64,000 nucleotides of DNA. Source: Zygnema cylindricum. Taxonomy: Eukaryota; Streptophyta; Zygnematophyceae; Zygnematales; Zygnemataceae. Of this stretch, positions 54,613 through 64,000 are shown one piece after another (position 1 is the first letter of the stretch; the number at the start of each line of letters is the position of its first letter). The position numbers and the translations under genes were made by a program. The stretch covers positions 548,071-612,070 of the forward strand of contig JBBHKE010002397.1 of NCBI GenBank assembly GCA_037447655.1, given 5' to 3'. The notes under the pieces were generated by a model that worked only from the letters and a program-made list of their open reading frames with translations, ran no database searches and was not told the origin of the DNA.

Positions 54613-57167
54613 ATGCAGGTTGTTGATGCTTTGGGTGAAGGAATCGAGCGATTGGCTGGCCTCGGAGCTGAAAAGATACTGATTTCAAATTTAATGCCTT
54701 TTGGTTGTCTTCCGGCAGTCAAAGAAGCCGCTCATGTGACCAATTGTTTTTTTTTGGCGAATACTATTCCCACAATGCACAATTTTTTACTTTCGTGCGC
54801 ACTAAAAAAGTGGCGTCGATCTCTTCCCTCGACAACGATCATAATGGCCGATTTCAACAAAATTTTTAAAGACGTGGGAAAATCGGCGTCGACTTTCGGT
54901 AAGTCTTTAATTTTTTTTCCTCTTGTTTCTCTTTCTCTTATCTCTCTGTCTCTCTCTCTCTCTCTCTCCCCCTCTCTCTCTTTATCTCTCTCTCTCCCTC
55001 CCTTTCTCCCTCCCTCCCTCCCTCCCTCCTTCCTTCCCTCTCTCCCTCCCTCTCTCCCTCCCTCTCTCCCTACCTCTCTTCAACTGTACGGCCTTGTTGC
55101 TGAATCCCATTTAGTGTTTTAAGATTGAAAATGAATTATTCTCCGGAATTTGAAATTCTTCAAAATTTATCATTTTGAGGTTTCATCATTTTTGGTTTCC
55201 ACAATTTTGAAGTCCTGAAAATTGACTCTATTCTAATAATAGTTTCTGAAACTTATCATGCTCATGAGTAACCTTTCTTTTTGCAGCTTTCTTGAAAGTA
55301 AAATCTGAATCGGTAACTTATGATATTGACCTCGTTTTTTTTTTTTTTTTTTCATGATTTATAAGTATTGTTCATTGGATCTTCATTCGATGTTATATTT
55401 GCATGATTGAAACAGTTTGGACTATATAGAGTAACCTTATAATCGGATTATTCTTATTTAATTCTTATGTTTATTTTGCATTCATTTTTGTTCATTTTTT
55501 CGTAGGATTTGATAAAAGTTGAATTCTTTTTTAATTATTATTTTTTAGCTTGCATTCATATTTGTTTATTTTCCGGGGGATTTAATAAAAGTTCAATTCT
55601 TATTTGATATTTATGTTTATCTTGCTTTTTTTTTGTTTCGTAGGATTCGACAAATCATTCGAGGCTTGTTGCGATGTCGATGGAGGAGGTATTAGTTGTG
55701 GAAATGACAATTCATCTTATATTCTTTGTAAAAACCCAAACAAAAACTTTTTTTGGGACGCTTTTCATTTGAGTCAAGCTGGGAGTCACGTCGTCGCAAA
55801 ACTTCTTTCTGAAGGCGACGGTTACACAGATCCCAAACCAAATTTAAAAGAGGTATTTTGTCCTACACCAAATCTTTGAGGTTATTACTAAATTTAATAG
55901 AGGTAATTTATCCCAAACCAAAGTTAATGAGGTTTTTCTAAACCGATTTAAAAGAGGAGGTTATTTTAACAAAATTTAATGAAGAGGTTATTATAAACAA
56001 AGTTAAAGGAGGTATTTTTTCCTAAACCAAATTTTTTAGAGGAACGTTATCTTTTCATTCTCGCGAAGAAATATTTGGGTGACATGTTAAGGTGGCCAGA
56101 GATAATTTTCCCGCCTGTTTGTTTTTATGCTATTTCACATTTTGTTTTATCGCGTTGTTATTTTGTTGTTTTTAACTTTAAGCACATCCATAATGTTGGT
56201 CGATCCGGATATAATAGACACAATAATAGACATAATAATTTCTGGTTTGATGACACTTAAAGACATTTTTTACGAAGGAAAATGAGATAGTAAAGTTAGC
56301 AGTAATTGTAGAAAGGTGACAAGACGTGGCGAAAACCGAACTTGCTGATAATTTGTCGACAATCTTGTCCAAAACTTTTTTTTTTGTTTTTGGTTTTTTT
56401 TTGTGCGTAAACTTCTTATTTTTTTTTCTCATGGTCTTTTATTTTTTATGTTCTTTGATCTTTGCAGTTATTTCGGACTTCAAGATCACCAAATCACTAA
56501 CAAAAAGAGAACAAAAAGAGGAACTTAAAACCGTTCCTCCTTCGAACGAGAAACACTTGTTTAAACGGATTTTAAAAGGACTCCACTGTTGTTTAAACAG
56601 ACTTCAACAGGGCTTTCATCGACGTTTAAATGGATTTCATCAAGACTTTTCTATGTTTAAACGGTCTAAAAAGAGCTCCAGCCAATGTTTAAACCGATTC
56701 AATAGACCTACACTCTCCTTTGCATTAATCATATATTATTGTACACAAGTGGTTGTTAGAATGACTCTTAATTTTAAACTTCCTTTTGTTGTTGGACCAA
56801 AATATGTACTTAAAAACAGTTTTCAACAAAAAGAAAAGGGAGCAACATGAGATTCGAGATTGTATAGAAATAAACATTTTTTTTTTTTCCTTTCTTTTTT
56901 TTTTACACTTTCTTGTAAATAATGCATAACCGATTTTCGTCTTTCTTATGGGTAAATGTTTACTCATGTTGTTCAGTTTTACCATTTACGTTCGGTTGAC
57001 TAATTGAGTCTCGCATGTCAATCTTTTGTGATATGCTCAAAAAATTGATTGATGGACCCTCAAAAAAAAAAAAATCTCATAAAACCTCATTGTAAGTATT
57101 TAATCCGTCGAAGTGTGATGATGAAATTGTCTATCGATGATACATTTGGTGAAATTACATTATTCTC

Positions 57168-57290
57168 TAATGGTCTATTTATTTACTAATGGTTTATTTA
57201 TTTACTAATGGTTTATTTATTTGCTAATGGTCTATTTGTTTACTAATGGTCTATTTATTTACTAATGGTCTATTTACTAACGGTAAATAT
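57168..57290. repeat. TTTATTTACTAATGGTCTA tandem repeat, copy 2
   Basis: Same 19-bp array as 34,598-34,720. Confidence 0.9.
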
Positions 57291-57639
57291 ACATTATTAT
57301 TATAGTATTTACATTTTTTTTTATGGAAAACATATTTATGAGTCCTGTAATGAAGTATAATGAGTTCTTAGAAAGTGAAATAAAAGAAAAAAAAAAAAAA
57401 AAAAAAAAAAAACACGACATTTAGTGAGGATGAGTTATAAAGAAAAAAGATTCAAAAAAATATCAAATGTCTATCGAAAAAATTTGAATGCATGACAGAA
57501 TGCAAACTGTCATATTTGCTTAATATTCGTTATAAACGAGACAACAATAAAAAAGGAAAAAAAAGTCATATTCAACATTTAGTTAAAAAGGACTAAAGCG
57601 AAATAATTAGAAGTTCGCTACAAAAAATTCTTTTTACTC

Positions 57640-60180
57640 ATTCTCCTTCCTCATTCAAATACTGAGGCATGTATGGATGGCATTCTTGGGTTCTTTCCAA
57701 TTGGTTTTTGCTCTTCCTCTTGTTCCTCCTCGGTCTCACTTCCTCCAAGAATGTCTCCCCGAACTCTTGGATCCAATGGGAGTTCGGTTTCCACTGGAAG
57801 TTCACCCTTCGATTGTTCTTCCTTTCCTTCCACCTTTTCAGTTCTTTCATCCGTTTCTAGCCTCGGAACTTGTGGTTCTATTTCCGAAATGTCATTTGGT
57901 ATCACTCTGTTCTTCACTACCTTATTGAACTTGAAGGGATCGACCGATTTCCCTTCGCCCATTACCACTAGGTGCTTTACTAGAATCACATCTTTTTGTT
58001 TCAGATCATACACCCTGTATCTTTTGACATCGTCTGAATATCCTACCAGATATCTTCGACTTCCCTTTTCTTCCATTTTCTAGATAGACTTGTCATTATT
58101 TAAGTTATAGACCTGACTTCCAAAGACTTTAAGATGTGACAAATTTGGCTTTTTTCCAGTGCACCTTTTATAAGGAGTTACATCTTTCAAAACTGATGTA
58201 AGAACTTATTTTTTGAGATAGTTGGCACAGTTCATAGCCTCGGCCCAAAATTGATAACCAATTTTCTTATCAATTATCATGCACCTAACACTGCCTCCGA
58301 GTGTCCTATTTAGTCGCTCGGCTACTCCATTTTGTTCTAGACTATAAGGTATAGTTAACTGGTGTTGAATACCCTCTTCTTTAAGGATCTCCTCAAACTT
58401 CTTCGAAGTATATTCCCCTCCTTTGTCAGTCCTTATTCTCTTAATAGGTGTCTCATGAAGCTTCTAACTCCATGCTTTATATTCTTTCAAAACTGAGAAT
58501 GCTTCTGACTTAGTTCTTATAAAATATACTCGAGAATAGCGAGACCAATCATTTGTGATAGTTAGCACATATCTTTGACCCCAAGCAGATGGGACTCTAG
58601 CTGGTCCCTAGACATCAATGTGTACCAAATCTAGTACCCTTTCCCCTCTAAAACTGGAATGGTAACCTGTGTATTTTGCCCTGTGCACATCCACTGCAAT
58701 CATCCATTCCCATTTCACCCCCAAACTTAATCCCCCATTTCACCCCCAAACTTAATCCCTTCTACAGTTTCCTTAGAACTCATTTCCCTTAGCCAGTTCT
58801 AGATGAACATGTCCCAACCTCTTATGCCATAACAATACATCATTGACACAGGTATACAAAACTCCTTGTTTGCCATTACTCAAAACAATGCGAAACATCC
58901 CTTGCCTTCCCTTTTCAGCTATGATGTAAATCTCATCTTTGAAACTAACTGTCATAATTCCCTCGCTAGTATTAGCGTCAAAGTCCTTGTCATTCAACAC
59001 AAAAGTTGAGATCAGATTTTTGCTCAACTCTGGGATATACAATACATCCGACAAGGTTACAATTGATGCTTTCCCATCCACTAACATTGCGAGATCAAAT
59101 GACCCAACTAGGCTAGTTGTTACTATCCTCCCATCCCCTAGCTCAATCTCAACTGATTTCTTGAGTTTTGTAAACAACCTTTCATCTCGGCACATGTGCA
59201 TTGATGCTCTAGAGTCGATGATCCATCCTTCCTCCGATTTCTCCCGGATTCCTTTAAAAGAGGCATTTTTGTTTTTTCGGAATCTTCACCTGTTTCCTAT
59301 CCTACTCATTCAGAAGAAGTTCCTCCAAATCTTCGTTCCCATCGGCTAACTCCTCATCCTCATCTCCATGAACTTGTGTGTGAAGAGCCTTCTTCTTCTC
59401 TCCTTGGCTTACATTAGCTTGCACATCCTTGATCCTTAGAGCTGCAAGTCGGTTACAATCGGCCATTTAGTGCCCCGGCTTCTTGCAAAAATTGCATACT
59501 CCTTTCGGATGTCCCCTCCACTTTCCATCCAAACCCCCTCAAACTTTTCTTTTCCCACCGAAAATTTTGTAATCATTTCCGGAAGGGCGATCACCACGCA
59601 TCCTCGAATCAGTTCCGGATGCCAAGGCTTGTACACTTGGACTATCTTTCCTTAGCTCCAAAATGTTCTCCCTTACTAAGGTCATCCCCACTGTTTTTTC
59701 CCACTTCCAAATAGCATATCCTAGTTCTTGTAACCGGTTAAGAATGTTTTCATACACTATAGAAACTTTCATGAACTTTTTTCTTTTCTGTTTGAGGACT
59801 TCCTGCACGTGCTAATTCAGCAAACAATACTGCCAAATCATTACAGTATTATCTCATACTTCCCCCTTTATACCGATAGGCGGTGATTTTGTGATCAATG
59901 AGCTGCTGGTCCTGAAGTGGGTCTAACGCACTGCAAATGTCGACGGCGGAATCCACCTCAAGGTACTGGAGTGCGATCGCCTTGATCATACTCCGAAGGA
60001 TGAAGTGCTTGGCCACCTCGTTTTTGTACCTCCACAACTGAGGATCGCTTGCCTCAGTTTTCATCTCTACAAAAGCTCCAGATGGTTAACAGGGTTACCT
60101 TTGCTGGCCCCTTCCCTTTGGTAGCCTCCTCCAATCCCGAAGTGGTTTTCTCCTCTTCCTCCTCCATTGAATCCATTTTT
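57640..60180 (-). mobile_element. Ty1/copia remnant B (gag to integrase)
   Basis: Minus strand from the right: a gag start MDSMEEEEEKTTSGLEE (near 60,172), gag core (60,064-59,539), a zinc knuckle near 59,500-59,460 (FCKKPG then a stop), the protease IIDSRASMHMCRD (DSG changed to DSR) at 59,230-59,190, LWHKRLGHVH at about 58,830, an integrase segment broken by stops (58,700-58,200), and the Glu-rich linker at 57,850-57,640. It is the counterpart of remnant A and retains gag that A has lost. Confidence 0.85.
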
Positions 60181-60303
60181 TTCACTAAGGATCGTGGTGC
60201 CCAAAAGAATCTGACCCTGCCAAACCCTGGTGGCGGTCGGGGAGGACATGGATTATCACCGGACAATACCCCCTAAAACTGTTTATAAAATAGTGCCCCC
60301 TCT

Positions 60304-60500
60304 ATGGCTGAACTGTTGGAGGCTCTTTTTGAAGCCTTTCGGAGTGAGGCGCCATCCGTTTTACGAAAAACATCCTCTTTGGCTGAAAAAAATATTATAA
60401 AGACTTGTCCGAAGAAATCCTACGCCAATTTTTGCGCCAAACTGTCAACAATTTCCTTCACAACAACCTCTACTGGCTGCCAGACATTTTTTCGCATATG
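60304..60500 (+). other. short open frame next to copia gag, unknown
   Basis: ATG at 60,304 opens a 66-codon frame (MAELLEALFEAFRSEAP, then KTCPKKSYANFCAKLSTISF). It starts exactly where homology to the copia leader ends. It could be an upstream exon of the amidotransferase-like fragment, but no supported splice joins them and I do not recognise the sequence. Confidence 0.3.
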
Positions 60501-60822
60501 CTAAGGTGAGCTCAGTCATGTAATTTCACCTTTCTTGAGGTCAGCAGTGGAGTTATACCGAAAAGAAGGAAAAGACAAAAGGAAAGAAGTCGGAATTAAG
60601 CCCTCCCTTTTACGGGATAATGTGTTCAAGTGAACCTGAGAAAAACAGAAAAGTCTAGACACAAACCTAACTTTTAGGGAGAATACTATCAAGTGAAATC
60701 GAGAAACAGAAAGAAGAGAAGGAGATAGCAGAGAGGCAGAAAACAGAGAAACTGAAAATAGACAAAGGGGAAAAAATCGAGAAACTGAGCCTTTAACATC
60801 GAGGGACTCTTGTGGTCCACAG

Positions 60823-61278
60823 GGCTCTTTTGGAGTGACGGCTACGTGCACACTGGACTCAGAGAGAGTGGTTTTGGCTGCTAACAAACAACCTCTCTCT
60901 GTGGGATTTGCTCCAAGTCATCAAGCTCTTCTCTACTCTTCAGAGGCCCATGCCCTCAAAGTGTCACTGGGAGACCCGAAGTCCAATCGCAAGCAATCGA
61001 GAGCGACAGCCAATGACCACATTACTTGTCGTCTCGATCTCGATGAGGCTGACGGGGAAGTTTTAGAGCTCCTGCTTTTGCCACCTGGCAAGAAGGAGAA
61101 TGATGTGGGGGATATCCAATCTCAGGATGCCAAGTGTACCGGGCTTCCCGATGGGCATCTTACTCGTACGGATGTGGAGGGAGGAGCCATGGCCAGCAGT
61201 CGCCCTTTTGTTTTGGAAATGGCTTCTTTTGTGCGACTTCGTCTTCACAATCGCCGTCTTAACTGTGCTACTGGTCCT
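60823..61278 (+). pseudogene. class-II glutamine amidotransferase-like exon, fragment
   Basis: A 456-nt open exon lies between a good acceptor (GGTCCACAG|GG) and a strong donor (CCT|GTAAGT), phase 0 at both ends. It encodes GSFGVTATCTLDSERVVLAA, then NKQPLSVGF, LLYSSEAHALKVSL and RLDLDEADGEVLEL. The order G-S-F-G-V, A-A-N-x-x-P-L-x-V-G, S-S-E-A-x-A-L-K and D-G-E-V is the central part of the N-terminal-nucleophile amidotransferase fold (GFAT-like, as in KOG1268-type proteins I associate with algae and mosses). The Cys1 end and any partner domain are not found in the flanking DNA. With copia gag on the left and an LTR fragment on the right, it is either a captured gene piece or a host gene cut up by insertions. 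Confidence 0.5.
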
Positions 61279-61938
61279 GTAAGTTTTTGTTCCACAGTAC
61301 TTATGAATCAAGTTCTTGTGTTGGTCTTTTTAAGGAATCAAATGGTTCTTTGGTGTAAAACATGCTGGAATTGAATGCACTTAATGTGGGAGAGTTTTAT
61401 TACTACGAGGTCGCAACAACAAATGATATTAAGGGTTGAGGAGAAGTTAAACAAAGAGCCAGTTTAAGGCAGCATTTGGTTCAACACCCTTCACATGTTC
61501 TATTCAAATAGGGAATTTTGTTCATGAAAATGGTTATCTTCAAGAATCCTAGAATTCTCATAAACCGCAACATGGTCGCCAGCTCATTTGACAATGACCA
61601 CACTATTAGCAATTCCTCATGATTTGACTATAATGTTGTTTTGACGAAGAAAAAACTTAATTCAGGAAGAGCTGATGGCAAGTGAACGTCTTGTGAGTTT
61701 TGAAAGGAATCGTTATGTGACCCTTCACCACCCTATACCGAAACGTGACCTAGTGGGTCAAGACATAAAGGTCAGTTCTGGCTAAAACCAAGGCATGATT
61801 GTCAAGAGATACATGTCTCAAGGTAAAAGAAATGGTCTTTGTCAAGAGAGTAGCTTTTCCAGATGAACTCAGATCAAGAAATTTCAAATTTATATTCAAA
61901 TTTATAACATGGGTACCCTAGAGGGTGGGCCTATAGCC
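61279..61938. other. stretch after the amidotransferase exon, no gene seen
   Basis: AT-rich DNA without a following exon that I can recognise, ending at an LTR terminus at 61,939. Confidence 0.35.
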
Positions 61939-62250
61939 TGAAATTTTGTGGACTCCATAGTACGACAGAATGAGCAGCTTAAACAAAGCCTTTAGGATAA
62001 ACGTGACCCACTGCAATTCATCAAGGTATATCTACCACCCAAGAAGGCAAAAACTCTGACCAACCTCACCTCGTGAGGACAAGACTCCCTTGAGTGGAAC
62101 GCAAAAGAGATCTCCAAATTTGCTCCTCTGAGTATGGAGTTATGACTGTTCAAAAGCAGCTAATTTTTACAAATGGCCTTTGGGAGAGAGGGCTTCAAAA
62201 GAATTTCCTAAAAAATCTAAGTGCTAGATTACCTACTCATCGGATCTATT
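61939..62250 (-). mobile_element. copia LTR fragment starting TGAAATTTTGTGG
   Basis: Inverted match to 48,297-48,610. It shares GACTCCCTTGAGTGGAACG and CTCCTCTGAGTATGGAGTTATG with the LTR at 62,705 and is cut by repeat R1. Confidence 0.7.
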
Positions 62251-62259
62251 AACTAAACC

Positions 62260-62626
62260 CACGGCCAATGGGAGGACTGTGAAGTACCACGAATCAATTT
62301 ACAGATATTTACTAGCCACCGCAAAATTTGTACGGCAGCTGTATGACACCACTAATGATGGTATATACCTTCCATGTTTGACGCCATGGATTTGTCTCGT
62401 CCTTCTCCGCCGACCTCTAGTGACTTGCCATGTGTCAATCTGTGGCTATTTTGGCGTAATCCGCCAAAGGAGCCATTCTGGGCTACTAGCGCTCATGCGA
62501 GCCGTCCGCTCCCACAATCTCCTAAAATGTCATCCGCCCGATTTAGATGGCTCACATAATGTTCTTTGCGACCATCGTACTTCTCTGCTTCCATGTTCAC
62601 CAGTTCGTTTGATGCCGTTAAATGAA
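62260..62626. repeat. dispersed repeat R1, copy 2
   Basis: Direct copy of 48,625-48,990. Its 3' end (GTTCACCAGTTCGTTT…AAATGAAGTATAAT) is repeated once more in tandem at 62,641-62,680. Confidence 0.8.
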
Positions 62627-62704
62627 GTATAATAAAGCATGTTCACCAGTTCGTTTAATACCGTTAAATGAAGTATAATTATGTGAGCTGTTTATATCTT
62701 TATC

Positions 62705-63793
62705 TGAAATTCTATGGGGTCCAATCCCCCCACAGAATTCGCAGATCCAAAGAAGCTTATGTAGATAGTGCCGACTCGTAGTTGATGTAAACCCAAATGA
62801 CTGACACCCTGACAATCAAATCCCCAATACAGCTTCACCCCTGTGAAAGAAGACTTTATGTGTGCTCAATTCCACCACAGGATGCAAAGTTAGAATATGA
62901 GTTTTGGACACATTCACCCACTTTGAATTTCCCTAAGAAATACTGCCACGCTGGCAGGAAAAGACTCTGACCAACTACACCTCTGTGTAGCCTAGACTCC
63001 CTTGAGTCCGCAGCAAAAAGAATCACTGAATTTGCTCCTCTGAGTAAATAGTTATGGAGGGTCAAAGTTGACTTTTTGTATAGAAGCACTCTGGGAGAGA
63101 GGAGGCTACCTACCAAATTTTCTAAGTCCTAATTCCACTCTAAACCCTCTATTACTAGATCCAGAGTACTTTATGTACGACCATCGTACGGCATGGCCAA
63201 AATGTCGACGCTTGCCATATCCGGATTCGCTCCCATATTCTCCGGAGATGCCGCAAGCTTGTGATATTGTACCACATGTCATTTGATGTGGGGAGGAATG
63301 AAAACCATCAAAACGCCTAATCCGCAGTGTCGGCAACTATCGCGACCGTTCGATTAAAACCGGCCTCCATTTCTAGCCGTCGAAAATAGACGCGCGGTAT
63401 TTGTTTCGCCGTCGAAACAAATGCGCGGTATTCGTTCCGCGAAGTAAAGTATCCGTACTATATTTAAATTGTTTCTATGTTCTAAACAACTATTCGTCCC
63501 GTTAAATGAATTCGTCTACCCGTACATGTTTAAATAATTATCAAACCCTATATACCTTAGCACTGGTCCGAGACTAATAGGATAAAGGTAACGGCTACTT
63601 GAGGATCAAATCCTGCCTACTCTCAGTCTTCTAAAACTGTATAGGCTGCCATGGCTCTGACTCCCTCCCTCTCCAATCTTCAGTGACAGCGACAAGTGTG
63701 AGGACTTAGAGAGGTGAGTGAGAAGCAGGATGCCTTTGTTGTTTTCTCTTCTTTTATTTTCCTATTTCAAACCTAGAAAATACATAAATTTCA
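62705..63793 (-). mobile_element. copia LTR, full length, probably solo
   Basis: 1,089 bp from TGAAATTCTATGGGG to AAATTTCA, the same termini as other LTRs here. The interior carries GACTCCCTTGAGTCCGCAGC, GCTTGCCATATCCGGATTCG and TAGCCGTCGAAAATAGACG. Neither edge has a polypurine tract, primer-binding site or gag, so it looks like a solo LTR. I did not find a 5-bp target duplication. Confidence 0.7.
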
Positions 63794-63806
63794 ACATTAT
63801 AAAACC

Positions 63807-63987
63807 CTATATCCGTAACGATTCTACTACGACTTACTAGATAAGGTGGACGACTATCTTTGGACCATGCAGGACCTAGGTTCAAAACTAGGCCAATCTA
63901 ACCTTAAAGTTAAAGACAACCTCTCTCTCTCTCTCTCTTAGTTTGACACATTGGCCACCAAAGAGGCAGCCATGGTGATTTTCCGCC
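63807..63987 (+). mobile_element. tRNA-derived SINE, copy 2
   Basis: A-box-like GACTTACTAGATAAGG (63,831) and B-box-like GGTTCAAAACT (63,879) with the same head and tail as 49,021-49,200. A CTCTCT run replaces part of the body, and the window ends in another CTCTCT run. Confidence 0.6.
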
Positions 63988-64000
63988 TATCTCTCTCTCT

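Larger units (their letters stand above)
52184..55879 (+). pseudogene. GDSL esterase/lipase, copy 2 (exon 1 truncated, exons 2-4 intact)
   Basis: Exon 1 starts at 52,184 with a signal peptide like that of copy 1 and reaches FVFGDSHVDNGN (Ser at residue 60; the linker before it is 20 aa shorter). It is cut at about 52,393, where sequence jumps into intron 1 repeat DNA, so the exon end and donor are gone and the frame stops at 52,423. Exons 2 (53956-54266), 3 (54619-54898) and 4 (55644-55879) are open and correctly phased: SKGVNFAVVGSG, VSTSSNDYF, AEKILISNLMPFGCLPAV, then FDKSFEACCD and FWDAFHLSQAGSHVVA with catalytic Asp and His. Block III and V residues are kept. Unless a replacement first exon exists, the product would lack the stretch between blocks I and II. 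Confidence 0.88.
50836..59201 (+). repeat. segmental duplication, copy 2
   Basis: Counterpart of 28,070-36,774. Differences include the family-C MITE at 50,952-51,172, an extra block of about 700 bp at 51,360-52,060 that starts with a GGGTTACATCAGGAGGTC TIR-like end, and a deletion joining GDSL exon 1 to intron 1. Confidence 0.85.

Noticed and set aside
54322-55122. 266-codon + frame spanning GDSL copy 2 exon 3
   Set aside because: The open frame runs through two CT-rich introns by composition. Only 54,619-54,898 is exon.
60516-60887. 123-codon minus-strand frame rich in Ser/Leu/Phe
   Set aside because: Antisense of purine-rich spacer and of the amidotransferase-like exon.
1-64000. CRISPR array, bacterial operon or phage module
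   Set aside because: No regularly spaced identical repeats with unique spacers, no Shine-Dalgarno-led gene runs; all genes are spliced and eukaryotic.

Overview
The window is nuclear DNA from a plant-lineage (streptophyte) eukaryote. It has spliced genes with GT-AG introns, (A)AACCCTA telomere-like runs, a doubled telo-box at a housekeeping promoter, GDSL esterases, and Ty1/copia retrotransposons of plant type. The base composition is AT-rich, genes are sparse, and transposons and low-complexity DNA fill most of the space. I cannot name the species. A bryophyte, lycophyte or charophyte-like genome fits better than a typical flowering plant, but that is inference.

Left part (1-24,000). This holds four genes that look intact: a GT-A-like glycosyltransferase-type protein of 295 aa (2,593-3,480, +), an FHIT diadenosine-polyphosphate hydrolase in five exons (5,334-7,932, -), prefoldin subunit 4 in three exons (9,029-10,982, +), and a monoglyceride-lipase-like alpha/beta hydrolase in seven visible exons (20,219-23,981, +), whose first exon I could not place. 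FHIT and PFD4 are divergently arranged, with a nested MITE in the shared upstream region. Between PFD4 and the hydrolase lies a block of terminal-inverted-repeat (TIR) elements inserted into one another (13,050-18,312).

Middle (24,000-28,000). This is mostly non-coding. At 26,704-27,879 there is a three-level nest of MITEs whose insertion order can be read from 8-bp target duplications.

Right part (28,000-64,000). A segmental duplication of about 8.5 kb is present twice in direct orientation (about 28,070-36,774 and 50,836-59,201). Each copy carries a GDSL esterase/lipase gene and each gene is broken differently. Copy 1 keeps exon 1 but has an 11-nt frameshifting deletion in exon 3 and has lost the start of exon 4. 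Copy 2 keeps exons 2-4 intact but has lost the end of exon 1 with its donor site. Their 3' ends are almost identical over about 1.2 kb while the upstream exons are clearly diverged, which suggests gene conversion. Both copies run into decayed copia elements on the minus strand, and the DNA between them is filled with further copia elements, LTRs, a solo-type repeat and a tRNA-derived SINE. Near the right end, a class-II glutamine-amidotransferase-like exon (60,823-61,278, +) sits between a copia gag start and an LTR fragment.

The window shows no obvious operon-like or defence-like system. The signals most worth following are the nested MITE families with readable target sites, the reciprocal damage and conversion tract in the GDSL pair, the duplicated catalytic exon in FHIT, a 2-kb inverted repeat with a 22-bp hairpin, and the amidotransferase fragment inside retroelement sequence.
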